From the NCBI GenBank assembly GCA_910577665.1, contig CAJTOJ010000002.1, positions 1 through 64,000 on the forward strand: a stretch of DNA of 64,000 bases, written 5' to 3'. Below, in pieces: positions 18,222 to 28,237 of this stretch. The stretch's first letter is position 1. Every line of letters begins with the position of its first letter. The stretch comes from an uncultured Acetatifactor sp. GTDB taxonomy: Bacteria; Bacillota; Clostridia; Lachnospirales; Lachnospiraceae. The translations under genes and the position numbers were made by a program. The notes under the pieces were generated by a model that saw only the letters and a list, made by a program, of their open reading frames with translations, searched no databases and had not been told where the DNA came from.

Positions 18222-19733
18222 CTATTCCCCTTCCCGGGAAACTGCACCTTCTTCTATCTCCTCCAGGACCAAGCTTCCCCGCTGGTCCTTAAACAGCTTT
18301 TTCAGCTCTCCTGTATAGACGTTAACCCCATAGGCACTGCCTGTCCTGGTCAAGGTACCGTCCTCTGTACAGAGAACTTCTACGATCACATAGTAATCGC
18401 CTTCCTTACTGATATTCACCACATACAGGTACTCATACAGGTACACAGCATTCGTATCATCAAAATGTCCTGCCTCATCCCGTATCTTACCACTGGACAG
18501 GGAATAAGCCACTGCATTTGCCACCGCCTGTTCCGGTGTAATATCTGTACTGATAACCAGCTCATAGTTCCGCTCCGCCACCGTCCCTGTCACCCCGTCC
18601 ACGATCTGGGCGAATTTATATGTTGACCGGCCCAGAGGCATAGGAATCTGTCCCGTGTATACATTGGAAGCATAGGTAGGGTCGGAACCATCTGTAGTAT
18701 AATACACGTTTTCTGTATCGCTGAGCACCCTTATGTAAGTGGGACTGTAATACGTTCCGCTGCCAGCACTCAGTTCTGGTGCAAGAATCTCATCGTTTTC
18801 AATGTGATACTCTTTCTCCTCTACCTCGCTGACAGTGCCATATTCGTTGATAAATACAGCCTTTACAAGGTAGTCCCCGTTCTCCAGGAGAATGGGCGCC
18901 GTATATTGGGAGCTGTTCTCGTCCGGTGTACTGCCATCCAGGGTATAGTATATCTTCCCTGCCCCGAAGGCCGTCAGTTTCAATGGCTGGATGCTGGTAT
19001 AATATCCTTCATTGACACTGAATTCCGGAGGTCTGGCAATATAATTCTGATAGGTAGAGATCATCTGTTCATTGCCGCTATTCAAGAGCAATTCATGAAT
19101 GGTCTGGTAATCCTTCCTGTCCCTGTAGATGGCAATCAGCTTTCCATATGCACGGTCAAGCTGTTCCACAGTGGCATCCGGGTCTCTGGCAATGTCCCGC
19201 AGGAGATATTCATATTCCACCTTGTTGTTTTTCTGTAAATACACTTCTGCCAGACTGAAACGCAATTCGATGTCTGTCTCATCCAATTCGATAGCCCTAT
19301 TATAACACACAATCGCCTTATCATACTGTTCCTGCTTTACATTCTGCATGGCTGCCTTGACCTGGTATTCCAGGGAATTATACTGATAGATCTGTACTCC
19401 TATGACTCCTGCCACGCACAGGACAATCAGAAACAGTACCCCCAATGCTTTCCATACAGGATGCTTTTTCCTAAGGCGCAGAGGATAGCGCACTTCCTCT
19501 TCATCCTCTTCATCCTCATCTTCTTCCTCCCACTCCTGCTGGTGTTCCCACCCTTGTGCTTCCCTGCCTTCGTCTGTTCCCTGTCCAAGATCCTCCATGA
19601 TGCCAATAATCGTCTGCTGTATATTCTGCTCCAGTTCGGGTTCAAAATCCGGCACAATATGGATATCCTCGCCGCATTGCTCACAATACAGAGTATTGTC
19701 TGCCATCTCGGCACCACAATTAGGACATTTCAT
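18222..19733 (-). CDS. Membrane-anchored zinc-ribbon, TPR and chitobiase-C-domain protein
   Basis: 503 residues with an unusual domain string. An N-terminal zinc ribbon (CPNCGAEM...CEQCGEDI) is followed by a very acidic linker (about 55-82), one membrane helix (ALGVLFLIVLCVAGVIGVQI, about 93-112), TPR-like helices (about 120-215), and two repeats resembling the chitobiase/beta-hexosaminidase C-terminal domain: AGKIYYTLDGSTPDENSSQY and ENVYYTTDGSDPTYASNVY. The C-terminus is a further beta-rich domain. Topology implies a cytoplasmic ribbon and an extracytoplasmic remainder. A role in envelope sensing or assembly is conceivable but not shown. It lies 18 bp after fhs and is probably co-transcribed. 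Confidence 0.75.
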   Translation of the reverse strand: MKCPNCGAEMADNTLYCEQCGEDIHIVPDFEPELEQNIQQTIIGIMEDLGQGTDEGREAQGWEHQQEWEEEDEDEEDEEEVRYPLRLRKKHPVWKALGVLFLIVLCVAGVIGVQIYQYNSLEYQVKAAMQNVKQEQYDKAIVCYNRAIELDETDIELRFSLAEVYLQKNNKVEYEYLLRDIARDPDATVEQLDRAYGKLIAIYRDRKDYQTIHELLLNSGNEQMISTYQNYIARPPEFSVNEGYYTSIQPLKLTAFGAGKIYYTLDGSTPDENSSQYTAPILLENGDYLVKAVFINEYGTVSEVEEKEYHIENDEILAPELSAGSGTYYSPTYIRVLSDTENVYYTTDGSDPTYASNVYTGQIPMPLGRSTYKFAQIVDGVTGTVAERNYELVISTDITPEQAVANAVAYSLSSGKIRDEAGHFDDTNAVYLYEYLYVVNISKEGDYYVIVEVLCTEDGTLTRTGSAYGVNVYTGELKKLFKDQRGSLVLEEIEEGAVSREGE

Positions 19734-19751
19734 ATGTCTAATCCCTCTCTT

Positions 19752-21425
19752 CTAGAACAAACCCGTAATGACACCCTTCTCATTCACATCAATCCTATAT
19801 GCTGCTGGCTGCTTTGGCAGCCCCGGCATGGTTACCACATCCCCTGTAAGTACCACCACAAACCCGGCACCTGCCGCCACGTACACTTCCCGCACAGCAA
19901 GTTCGAATCCCTCAGGGCGCCCCAGCAGTTTCGGGTTGTCTGACAGGGAATACTGATTCTTGGCCATACATACAGGCAATCTGTCAAATCCAAGCTCTGT
20001 CAGTCTTTGGAGCTGCCTGCTGGCTGCCGGTGCAAAATTCACATGGGCAGCACCGTAGATCTCCTTTGCAATGGTCTTTACCTTTTCCTCCAGAGACAGA
20101 TCATCCCCGTAGAGCACATGAAAATGACTTTCCTTCTGTTCCAGGGTAGCCAGCACCTTTCTGGCCAGGGCGATACCACCTTCCCCACCTTTTTCCCAGA
20201 CTTCTGACAGGGCAAATTCGCAGCCCCTTTCCTGACAGAACTCCTTCACAAAAGCGATTTCTGCCTCTGTGTCAGATACAAAGGCATTCAGGGTAACTAC
20301 CACTGGCACCCCGTACTTCTGCACATTTTCTATATGCTTTTCCAGGTTTACAATACCTGTTTTAAGCGCCTCCAGGTTCTCCTGGTTCAGATCAGCCTTG
20401 GCCACTCCGCCATTATATTTCAAGGCCCTGACTGTAGCTACCAGCACCACCACATCCGGCCGTAACCCTGCCATGCGGCATTTGATGTCAAAGAACTTTT
20501 CTGCCCCCAGATCCGCACCGAAACCAGCTTCTGTGATGCAATAATCTGCCATCTTCAGAGCTGCCCTGGTGCAGCGCACGGAATTACATCCATGGGCAAT
20601 ATTGGCAAAGGGTCCCCCGTGAACCAGAGCCGGCGTATGCTCCAGGGTCTGCACCAGATTGGGCTTCATGGCATCCTTCAACAGGGCCGCCATGGAACCG
20701 ACCGCCTGGAGGTCTCCTGCCGTCACAGGTTCCCCTGCATAATTATAGGCCACAATGATCCTGGACAGACGTTCCTTCAGATCCCTCATATCCTCCGCCA
20801 GACAAAGAATCGCCATGATCTCGCTGGCCACTGTGATTACAAAATGGTCTTCCCTGACCACTCCGTCCACTTTGCTGCCAAGTCCTACCACCACATTGCG
20901 CAGAACCCTGTCATTCATGTCCTCGCAGCGTTTCCAGACAATCTGTCTGGTGTCAATCTGCAATGCATTCCCCTGCTGGATATGATTATCCAACAGGGCT
21001 GCCAGCAGGTTATTGGCGGAAGTGATGGCATGGAAATCCCCTGTAAAATGCAGGTTCAAGTCTTCCATGGGCACTACCTGGGCATAGCCGCCTCCTGCCG
21101 CTCCTCCCTTCACCCCGAAACAGGGGCCCAGGGACGGCTCGCGCAAGGCTACTACCGCTTTCTTCCCCAGCTTCCCAAAAGCCTGCCCCAGGCCGATACT
21201 GGTAGTCGTCTTTCCTTCTCCTGCAGGGGTGGGATTGATGGCTGTCACCAGGATCAGCTTCCCATCGGGAGCATCCTGCAGCCGTCCTAACAGTTCCTCG
21301 GACAGCTTTGCCTTGTATCTCCCATAGCACTCCAGATCTTCTTCCCCGATGCCAAGTCCCTCTGCCACTTTCCCGATGGGCCAAAGCTTTGCCTCCTGCG
21401 CAATCTCAATGTCTGTCTTCACCAT
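19752..21425 (-). CDS. fhs: Formate-tetrahydrofolate ligase
   Basis: 557 residues, standard length. Makes 10-formyl-tetrahydrofolate from formate, THF and ATP, the entry to the methyl branch of the Wood-Ljungdahl pathway and a general one-carbon source. The P-loop is in NPTPAGEGKTTTSIGLGQ (about 64-81); FTGDFHAITSANNLLAALLD and EAGFGADLGAEKFFDIKC are signature segments. It begins 15 bp after ftsK, with AAGGAG before the ATG. Presence alone does not prove acetogenesis, since many gut Clostridia keep fhs. Confidence 0.97.
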   Translation of the reverse strand: MVKTDIEIAQEAKLWPIGKVAEGLGIGEEDLECYGRYKAKLSEELLGRLQDAPDGKLILVTAINPTPAGEGKTTTSIGLGQAFGKLGKKAVVALREPSLGPCFGVKGGAAGGGYAQVVPMEDLNLHFTGDFHAITSANNLLAALLDNHIQQGNALQIDTRQIVWKRCEDMNDRVLRNVVVGLGSKVDGVVREDHFVITVASEIMAILCLAEDMRDLKERLSRIIVAYNYAGEPVTAGDLQAVGSMAALLKDAMKPNLVQTLEHTPALVHGGPFANIAHGCNSVRCTRAALKMADYCITEAGFGADLGAEKFFDIKCRMAGLRPDVVVLVATVRALKYNGGVAKADLNQENLEALKTGIVNLEKHIENVQKYGVPVVVTLNAFVSDTEAEIAFVKEFCQERGCEFALSEVWEKGGEGGIALARKVLATLEQKESHFHVLYGDDLSLEEKVKTIAKEIYGAAHVNFAPAASRQLQRLTELGFDRLPVCMAKNQYSLSDNPKLLGRPEGFELAVREVYVAAGAGFVVVLTGDVVTMPGLPKQPAAYRIDVNEKGVITGLF

Positions 21426-21440
21426 GATGCTCCTTTTCTC

Positions 21441-24400
21441 CTATATTTCCTCCAGAAGCTGCTCGAACTGCTCCGGACTCATCAGAATCTTGCGGGGCTT
21501 GGTACCCTCCTCCTCACCCACCACACCCAGATCACAGAGCTGATCCATGATCCTGGCTGCACGGTTAAAGCCTACCTTCAGCACCCTCTGGAGCATGCCT
21601 ATGGAAGCCTTATCCTTGTCAATGATAAAACGCCCGGCCTTCTCGAACAAATCATCCAGTTCCGATCCGCCTCCTGCCGAAAAGCTGCCTGCGGATGTGT
21701 CCATGTGCTGGATCTTCTCTTCCACATCCTCCGCATAGGTATTTCCCAGCGTCTGGTTCTTTAAAAAGTCAACCACATCGGACACTTCCATGTCGGAAAC
21801 AAAAGCGCCCTGAACACGTGCCGGCTTGGAATATCCCTGGGGATAGAAAAGCATGTCCCCTTTGCCCAGAAGTTTCTCTGCCCCGTTCATGTCCAGAATG
21901 GTCCGGGAGTCCACACCGCTTGACACAGAAAAAGCCACTCGGCTGGGCATATTGGCTTTGATCAACCCTGTGATCACATCCACGCTGGGACGCTGGGTTG
22001 CAATGATCAGATGGATCCCTGCTGCCCTGGCAAGCTGTGCCAGACGGCAGATGGATTCCTCCACTTCCCCGGGACACACCATCATCAGATCTGCCAGCTC
22101 ATCCACGATAATGACAATCTGTGGCATCTTAGCCGGAGCCTGTCCGTCACCACTCCCCCCCATGGACTCTACCTTTTTGTTGTAACCCTTCAGATCCCGC
22201 ACATTGAAATCTGCAAATTTCCGATAACGCTCCTCCATCTCGGAAACCCCCCAGTGCAGGGCTGCAGATGCCTTCTTGGGGTCAGTCACCACCGGCACCA
22301 GCAGGTGGGGGATCCCGTTGTAAATACTCAGTTCCACCACTTTTGGATCCACCATGATCAACTTCACATCATCCGGATGGGCTTTGTAAAGAATGCTCAT
22401 GATCAGCGTGTTGATGCAGACGGATTTACCGGAGCCGGTAGCTCCTGCAATCAGCATATGGGGCATCTTGGCAATGTCCGTCACCACCACCTTGCCTGCA
22501 ATATCCTTTCCCACTGCAAAAGCAATATTGGATGGGAAATTCTGGAATTCGGGGCTTTCCAGCAGATCCCGCAGGGCTACCATCATGGTCTCCTTGTTGG
22601 GCACTTCAATCCCGATAGCGGCCTTGCCCGGAATCGGTGCCTCAATCCGGATATCCGTGGCAGCCAGATTCAGCTTGATGTCATCTGTCAATCCCACAAT
22701 CTTGGATACCTTCACACCCTGTTCCGGCTGCAGTTCATATCTGGTAACACTTGGTCCCTGGCTGATATCCGTAATGGTCACCCGCACCCCGAAGGTAGCA
22801 AGGGTCTGCTGGAGGCGCATAGCTGTCTCTTTCAGTTCCCTGGTGGTATCTGCTGCCACTGGTTCCCCCTTCTGCAGCCTGGACAGCGGTGGAAGCCGGT
22901 ATTCCATTGGCTTCTTCACCACTCCTTGTCCATTCCCGCCTGACATGGACTGTTCTGGAGTGCTTCCCACTTTTTCCTGCGTCCCTTCCACCTGGCCATT
23001 GCCTACGGCTGGATGCCCACATCTCTCCGTTTTCCCTGCAGGCTCTGACGAGCCTTCCTTATGTATCCGAATTGCCTGGCCAGTCAAGTCAATTGCATCC
23101 TCCACCGGCGGGATGCCTGCTGACGGAAGGGCATCCGGTTCCGGGAACTGCTCCGGATCCCTGGAGGATTCCTCCCCATAGACGCCGGCGCTTTCCGCAT
23201 CTGACAGTCCAACCTCCTCCTGGTCATAAAAAGCATCCACATATGCCCCGGATCCATTGGCTATGTCTGCTTCGGCTGGCCCATCCGTCTGTGCAGGTAT
23301 CCCTGTATTCATATACATATCCGGATCCAGGAAGATCCCCTGGTCCACTGAAATTCCTCCATCTGCAAATCCATCTGCTTCCATGGTTCCATCCATATCT
23401 GCATACATATCCGCATCCACAAGATCCCCAGTACCATCATATGGTTCCGGACCTGGAAAAGCCATAGGATCAAGCATCTCAGGCTCTGTTGCCATTCCCG
23501 GATCCACGGATACCTGATGGACACTCCTAATCTGGATCCGCTCAAACCCGAAGGCAGGCTCCCCCGGTTCCTCCAGATAATCTCCCTCTTCCATGTCCAT
23601 CCCTGGAAGTACTTCCTCCTGACCATCCAGCACGATCTCATGGATATCATCCCTGTGGGATCCTTCCTCCGGCCTGGCCAGCGCTGTATCCAGCATAACG
23701 CCGGAGACCTTCTTCTCCATACGCAGGATTTTCTCGTTCTCTTTCTCTTCTGCCCGCAGTCTGCGCTTCTCATCCCGCCTTGCACGTTCTTCCTCTTTCC
23801 TGGCCCGGACTTCCTCCTGCTCCCTATGCCTCATCTGGTTCATTTCCCTGCGCCGTCTGGCCTCTTCCCTGGACAGCTCCCGCATACGGCTGCCGCTCTT
23901 CTTCATACTGCTAAGCAGGGATTTCTCCGTCAGAAGGATCAGACATACCACGCAGCAGAGCAATACCACCAGCACTGCCCCGATGGTCTCCAGATAATGC
24001 TGTAGCAGGAAACTAAGACTGCCTGCCAGGATTCCACCTCCCGACTTGCCCACACGGCTGTTCTCATAGATTGCCACAAAATCGTATTTTTCCAGTGAAG
24101 CAGCACCTTTGGCAATCAGATCACACACAACCCCCAGCATAAAAAACAGCACAATCCCTGCAATCAATTTCCGCAGGGCATTGCCATTTCCCTCATTGGC
24201 AAACCAGAAGGCTGCAGCCAGAAACAGCAGGATGGGCACTATGTACGCCGTAAACCCGAACAAGCCAAACAGAAAACCGCTGACTGCATCTCCCGCAGGC
24301 CCGATAAGACCAAAATTACAGCAGAACAAAATGACCATGGCAACAAACAGGACAATCAGCCCGATCTCATGGAATAGGGCGCCGTCCTGCTGTGCCTGGG

Positions 24401-24485
24401 AAACTGTAGTCTGCTTTTTTTTGCTGCCTGCCTTTGTACTTTTCCGATTGGAAGAGGTAGACCGTCTTCCGGTAGAACCTGCCAT
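21441..24485 (-). CDS. ftsK: FtsK/SpoIIIE-family DNA translocase
   Basis: 1014 residues. Four hydrophobic helices in the first about 180 residues anchor it in the membrane; a basic/acidic coiled stretch (many R/E) and a long acidic linker follow. The motor has Walker A GATGSGKSVCINTLI (about 675), Walker B IVIIVDELADLMM, and LARAAGIHLIIATQRPSVDV. The C-terminal gamma winged helix (SIGMLQRVLKVGFNRAARIM) reads KOPS-like sites. Moves chromosomal DNA through the division or sporulation septum. The linker, about 300 residues, is longer than in SpoIIIE of Bacillus. It is followed closely by fhs and preceded 48 bp upstream by the ClpP-like gene. Confidence 0.95.
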   Translation of the reverse strand: MAGSTGRRSTSSNRKSTKAGSKKKQTTVSQAQQDGALFHEIGLIVLFVAMVILFCCNFGLIGPAGDAVSGFLFGLFGFTAYIVPILLFLAAAFWFANEGNGNALRKLIAGIVLFFMLGVVCDLIAKGAASLEKYDFVAIYENSRVGKSGGGILAGSLSFLLQHYLETIGAVLVVLLCCVVCLILLTEKSLLSSMKKSGSRMRELSREEARRRREMNQMRHREQEEVRARKEEERARRDEKRRLRAEEKENEKILRMEKKVSGVMLDTALARPEEGSHRDDIHEIVLDGQEEVLPGMDMEEGDYLEEPGEPAFGFERIQIRSVHQVSVDPGMATEPEMLDPMAFPGPEPYDGTGDLVDADMYADMDGTMEADGFADGGISVDQGIFLDPDMYMNTGIPAQTDGPAEADIANGSGAYVDAFYDQEEVGLSDAESAGVYGEESSRDPEQFPEPDALPSAGIPPVEDAIDLTGQAIRIHKEGSSEPAGKTERCGHPAVGNGQVEGTQEKVGSTPEQSMSGGNGQGVVKKPMEYRLPPLSRLQKGEPVAADTTRELKETAMRLQQTLATFGVRVTITDISQGPSVTRYELQPEQGVKVSKIVGLTDDIKLNLAATDIRIEAPIPGKAAIGIEVPNKETMMVALRDLLESPEFQNFPSNIAFAVGKDIAGKVVVTDIAKMPHMLIAGATGSGKSVCINTLIMSILYKAHPDDVKLIMVDPKVVELSIYNGIPHLLVPVVTDPKKASAALHWGVSEMEERYRKFADFNVRDLKGYNKKVESMGGSGDGQAPAKMPQIVIIVDELADLMMVCPGEVEESICRLAQLARAAGIHLIIATQRPSVDVITGLIKANMPSRVAFSVSSGVDSRTILDMNGAEKLLGKGDMLFYPQGYSKPARVQGAFVSDMEVSDVVDFLKNQTLGNTYAEDVEEKIQHMDTSAGSFSAGGGSELDDLFEKAGRFIIDKDKASIGMLQRVLKVGFNRAARIMDQLCDLGVVGEEEGTKPRKILMSPEQFEQLLEEI

Positions 24486-24532
24486 CTTATCATACCCTTT
24501 CTCTTTTCAACATAGGTATAAGTATATCATTT

Positions 24533-25342
24533 TTATTCTGACTTGTCATCTGTTTTTCGGGATATCATCTCATGGAGCCGGGCAATGGCCTTGTCTATAC
24601 CGCCCACCTCATCTATGATACCATGTTTTACCGCGTCTTCCCCCACCAGGATGGTTCCTACATCCTTGGTAAGGATCCCGGTCTCTGTCATGAGCTGTTC
24701 CAGCACCTGCTTGCTGATCTTACAGTGGCTGCACACAAATCCTGTGATCCGGTCCTGGATCAGTTTAAAGTACTCAAAGGTCTGGGGAACACCAATGACC
24801 ATACCGCTCATCCGCACAGGATGGATCACCATGGTACCTGTGGGTACAATATAGGAGTAATCCGTACTGACCGCAATGGGGACTCCGATGGAATGGCTGC
24901 CCCCCAGCACCAGGGAGACAGTGGGTTTGCTCAAAGACGCGATCATCTCTGCGATGGCCAGTCCTGCCTCCACATCTCCTCCCATGGTATTCAACAACAC
25001 CAGCACCCCCTGGATATCCTTACTGTCCTCGATCGCCGCCAGGCTGGGCAGGATGTGCTCATACTTTGTCGTCTTGGAGTTATTGGACAGATTGTCATGC
25101 CCTTCCACTTCCCCGATGATGGAAATCAAATGTATGTTCCCCATTTTCCCGTTTGTATCCAGTGTCACCTGGCCAGTCTTCTCGATCCGCTCATCCTGGT
25201 GTTCTTCCTGCTCCCTCTTCTCCTCTCCATCCGGCTGTTTTGAGGACTGCCGGTCTTTGTCCGTCCTGTTGTCTTCTGCTTTCCTGCCCTTCGGGGGCCA
25301 TTCTTCCTTCCTGTGCTGTTCCCTGCATTTGTCCTGCTCCAT
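24533..25342 (-). CDS. ClpP-fold protease, TepA-like
   Basis: 269 residues. An N-terminal highly charged, low-complexity tail (about 55 residues of K/E/R/Q/D) precedes a ClpP/crotonase-like core: HLISIIGEVEGH, LLNTMGGDVEAGLAIAEMI, GGSHSIGVPIA with the presumed nucleophile Ser, and MVIHPVRMSG with the presumed His. This matches the TepA (YmfB) family of Bacillus, reported to influence protein translocation and spore proteins. It is not housekeeping ClpP, which lacks the charged tail. It sits directly upstream of ftsK, an arrangement common in Firmicutes (from memory). Confidence 0.82.
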   Translation of the reverse strand: MEQDKCREQHRKEEWPPKGRKAEDNRTDKDRQSSKQPDGEEKREQEEHQDERIEKTGQVTLDTNGKMGNIHLISIIGEVEGHDNLSNNSKTTKYEHILPSLAAIEDSKDIQGVLVLLNTMGGDVEAGLAIAEMIASLSKPTVSLVLGGSHSIGVPIAVSTDYSYIVPTGTMVIHPVRMSGMVIGVPQTFEYFKLIQDRITGFVCSHCKISKQVLEQLMTETGILTKDVGTILVGEDAVKHGIIDEVGGIDKAIARLHEMISRKTDDKSE

Positions 25343-25474
25343 AAAACCCTTCTCCTGTCCGCCAGCTTAGCTGCCAGCCCTTTTCTGCCTCCATATTGCG
25401 GTCATCTTCCTGTCTGCGCAGGATTTCCTGCTGTATAGATTCCCCGTTTTGACAGAAAAAATGCATTCACACAT

Positions 25475-25507
25475 AAAATAAGAAAAAGGCCTGGCATATT
25501 GCCAGGC
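25475..25507 (-). terminator. Rho-independent terminator after the membrane-protein gene
   Basis: A perfect 8-bp stem (25489-25496 with 25500-25507, 3-nt loop), followed on the minus strand by CTTTTTCTTATTTT. It ends the glycosyltransferase/membrane-protein unit (28139-25577) before the ClpP-like gene. Confidence 0.85.
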
Positions 25508-25576
25508 TTCCACAACATAGGGTACGCCGCCACACTAAACATGCCCGCGGCACCCCATAGATATATGATAGGGATT

Positions 25577-27193
25577 TCATGTAATATCAAAATCATCTCC
25601 ATCCCGGACGGACAGATCATACTCTTCTTCCCCAATAGACACCTGTCTGGCATAATCCATCACACGTCTTTCATGCTTTTTGGGCAAAGGCAGGGGATTC
25701 TCAATGAGCTTTACCTTCTGTCTGTCTTCTCCCTCCGGTCTGGTGTCTCCTGCCCTCTTTTCTTCAGTCCCGCTTCCCATCCCGTTTTCTTCTGTCTTTT
25801 TACCCTCTGTTCTGTTTCCTTCCTCCACAGCTCCTGTCTGCTTCTCTTCCACCCCGGTTTCCCTGTCCAGGTTTCCGGCCATCTTTCCAGACTGGCTTTC
25901 CCCACCCTGTGCCAGCACAGCTTTCACAGATGACCTGCGGAAACATGCTCCCAGACTGACACCGGCCAGGACACAGCACAGCTGATACAGCAGCCCATAC
26001 CCTGGCATCTCAGGTGCGAACACTCCGAAACTGCTGGCTGCTACACCTACACAAACTGCCAGGATCCACATACCCATGCGCTCTTTCTTCTTATCACACC
26101 AGAAGCTGAATATCCCTAATCCCATTAAGCCCACCAGGACCAGGATGTCCAGTGGCACACCAGGTTCTCCGTTGGTTGCAGGCAGTACATACCCTTCCGG
26201 GCTATACAGGGTTCCCCATGCTCCAAGGACGCTCCAGACTGTCTTCCCGCAGAGCAAAGCATCTGCCACAAGAAATCCTGCAAACCCCAGCACACTGCCT
26301 GCCAGATAGACTGCCCCTGCTGCTACCCTTTTCTTCCACGTGCGCTGGCCATTCTCTGTGGAAGCCTCTTCTTTCTCTCCTAAAGTTCCATCCCTTTCTC
26401 CGGACGGTTCCTCCTTCCTGGCCCATAGCACAGCAATGGCCATTACTCCCAACAGAAAGCCGGAAATATCCAGATAGCCTGCCAGCCCCGTCCATGCCCC
26501 TGCCAGAAAGGCCCGGTGCATCCCGGTCCGCTCTCCCATCCAGGCTGTAGTCAGGATAAGTCCCAGGAAAAACAGACAGAAGAAAAGTCCTTCCGGAGAC
26601 AATTCCCTTACCACCCTGGCCCAATGATCCGAACACATCAGAAGCCCCAAAGCCACCAGACCGGGCAGTCTGCCTGCAAGCTTCCTCACAGCCACATACA
26701 GCAGCATGGCTTCTACAAGCTGAAGCAGGATCTGTAGCCAGACTCCCAGAACCGCCTTATTTCCCAGGAACCGGAACAGCAGATGCAGCAAATGCAGGTA
26801 AAGATAACTGGCACCGTGTACCACCTGTGGAATCTGGTGACCTTCCACCACCTTCGCCGCCTCAAAATAGCCCAGCCCACCTAGCCCATTGTCCAGCTGT
26901 CCCAGTCTGAGTACCAGGCCTATTGACAAAAATGCCACCAGTGTCAGAGCTTCTCCTATGGCCAGTACACGCCGGCTGACAAAATTTGTCCGGATCCGGC
27001 CTGCCAGACGGTTCACCAGAAACACAAACAGGCCTGCCACCAGGAGATACCCTGCCGCCAGACCCATATATAAATAAGGCTGTCCGATACCCTGCCCCCA
27101 CAGTACCCTTGCCAGTCCCACAAGGATCCCGCCCATGGACAAGGTATACACCAGCCACATCAGATAACTACCTGCATTCTTTTTCCACACCAT
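25577..27193 (-). CDS. Polytopic membrane protein, GT39/GT-C-like
   Basis: 538 residues with about 11 hydrophobic helices over the first 400, then a long charged low-complexity tail (E/K/G/R/T) of about 100 residues and a short hydrophilic end. The loop QLDNGLGGLGYFEAAKV after an LRLGQLD segment resembles the first extracytoplasmic loop of GT-C glycosyltransferases (ArnT/PMT type), where an Asp is catalytic; this is a weak similarity. Its start overlaps the end of the GT2 gene by 26 bp, implying coupled translation and a joint role, possibly transfer of a lipid-linked sugar to an envelope polymer. Confidence 0.6.
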   Translation of the reverse strand: MVWKKNAGSYLMWLVYTLSMGGILVGLARVLWGQGIGQPYLYMGLAAGYLLVAGLFVFLVNRLAGRIRTNFVSRRVLAIGEALTLVAFLSIGLVLRLGQLDNGLGGLGYFEAAKVVEGHQIPQVVHGASYLYLHLLHLLFRFLGNKAVLGVWLQILLQLVEAMLLYVAVRKLAGRLPGLVALGLLMCSDHWARVVRELSPEGLFFCLFFLGLILTTAWMGERTGMHRAFLAGAWTGLAGYLDISGFLLGVMAIAVLWARKEEPSGERDGTLGEKEEASTENGQRTWKKRVAAGAVYLAGSVLGFAGFLVADALLCGKTVWSVLGAWGTLYSPEGYVLPATNGEPGVPLDILVLVGLMGLGIFSFWCDKKKERMGMWILAVCVGVAASSFGVFAPEMPGYGLLYQLCCVLAGVSLGACFRRSSVKAVLAQGGESQSGKMAGNLDRETGVEEKQTGAVEEGNRTEGKKTEENGMGSGTEEKRAGDTRPEGEDRQKVKLIENPLPLPKKHERRVMDYARQVSIGEEEYDLSVRDGDDFDIT

Positions 27194-28139
27194 CGTCTGT
27201 CAACACTTTCTCTATATTGTACCGGGGCCTGTGTTTCACCTCAATGTAAATCTTCCCGATATACTGGCCCACCAGGCCGATGGCCAATAGCTGCAGCCCT
27301 CCCAGAAACCAGATGGAGAGGATCAAGGATGTCCAGCCCGGCACCACATGCCCTGTAAAATAAGAGATCAATGCATATAACAGAGCCAGGGCAGACGCAA
27401 AGAGGATAAACAACCCTACTCCCAGTATCATGCTGATGGGTTTCACGCTGAAAGAGGAGATGCCGTTAAACGCCAGTGCCAGCATCTTCTTCAGAGGATA
27501 CTTGGACTCTCCAGCCACACGCTCCTTGCGGTCATAATATACACTGTCCGTCTGGTAGCCGATCAAAGGCATCATACCTCTCAGAAAGAGGTTCGTCTCC
27601 TTGTATTTGGAGAACTCTTCCACTGCACGCCTGGACATCAGCCGGAAATCGGCATGGTTGTACACCGTCTTCACTCCCATGGCTCCCATGAGCTTATAGA
27701 ATCCCTGGGCCGTCACCCGCTTGAAAAAGGTATCCGTCCTCCGTGCCTTGCGCACACCGTATACAATATCACAGCCTGCATGGAACTTGTCAATCATCTC
27801 CTCAATGACATCCACATCGTCCTGCAGATCCGCATCAATGGAGACTGTCACATCACACATATCCTTTGCCGTCACCAGGCCAGCCGTCAGTGCAAACTGA
27901 TGTCCCACATTTCCAGCCAGCTTCAATCCATACACAGAAGAAGGATAGGCCGCATGCTCCTCCTCAATCAGTTCCCAGGTCCGGTCCTTGCTGCCATCGT
28001 TTACAAACAAGATAAAACTGTCCGATGCAATCTTCCCTTTCTCCGCCAGATCCTTCAGCACACCCCGCAGGGCTTTGGAAGCAATCTTCAGCACTTCTTC
28101 TTCGTTATAACAAGGCACTACGATTGCCAACTTGTCCAT
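27168..28139 (-). CDS. GT2 polyprenyl-phosphate glycosyltransferase (DPM1/GtrB-like)
   Basis: 323 residues. The N-terminal GT-A domain has AIVVPCYNEEEVL, NDGSKDRTWEL, SIDADLQDDVDVI (DxD-type metal site) and a DFRLMSRRAV acceptor motif. Two C-terminal membrane helices follow (ISMILGVGLFILFASALALL and ILSIWFLGGLQLLAIGLVG), ending in YIGKIYIEVKHRPRY. This is the GtrB/YfdH/CsbB architecture, which loads a sugar onto undecaprenyl phosphate. The start at 28139 has AGAGGTG upstream. The downstream overlapping membrane protein is a plausible partner that uses the lipid-linked sugar. Confidence 0.88.
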   Translation of the reverse strand: MDKLAIVVPCYNEEEVLKIASKALRGVLKDLAEKGKIASDSFILFVNDGSKDRTWELIEEEHAAYPSSVYGLKLAGNVGHQFALTAGLVTAKDMCDVTVSIDADLQDDVDVIEEMIDKFHAGCDIVYGVRKARRTDTFFKRVTAQGFYKLMGAMGVKTVYNHADFRLMSRRAVEEFSKYKETNLFLRGMMPLIGYQTDSVYYDRKERVAGESKYPLKKMLALAFNGISSFSVKPISMILGVGLFILFASALALLYALISYFTGHVVPGWTSLILSIWFLGGLQLLAIGLVGQYIGKIYIEVKHRPRYNIEKVLTDDGVEKECR

Positions 28140-28237
28140 ATACACCTCTACCTTATCCCACACAGTTGCCGTCCCGCAGACTGCCGTCATCCATGAACCT
28201 GTTATCCCTGTAGCTTGCTGATACCCAGGCCCAGCTG

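Noticed and set aside
25402..25653. A small hydrophobic minus-strand frame between the membrane protein and the ClpP-like gene
   Set aside because: It overlaps the end of the upstream gene and passes through a strong terminator hairpin, so it is unlikely to be translated.
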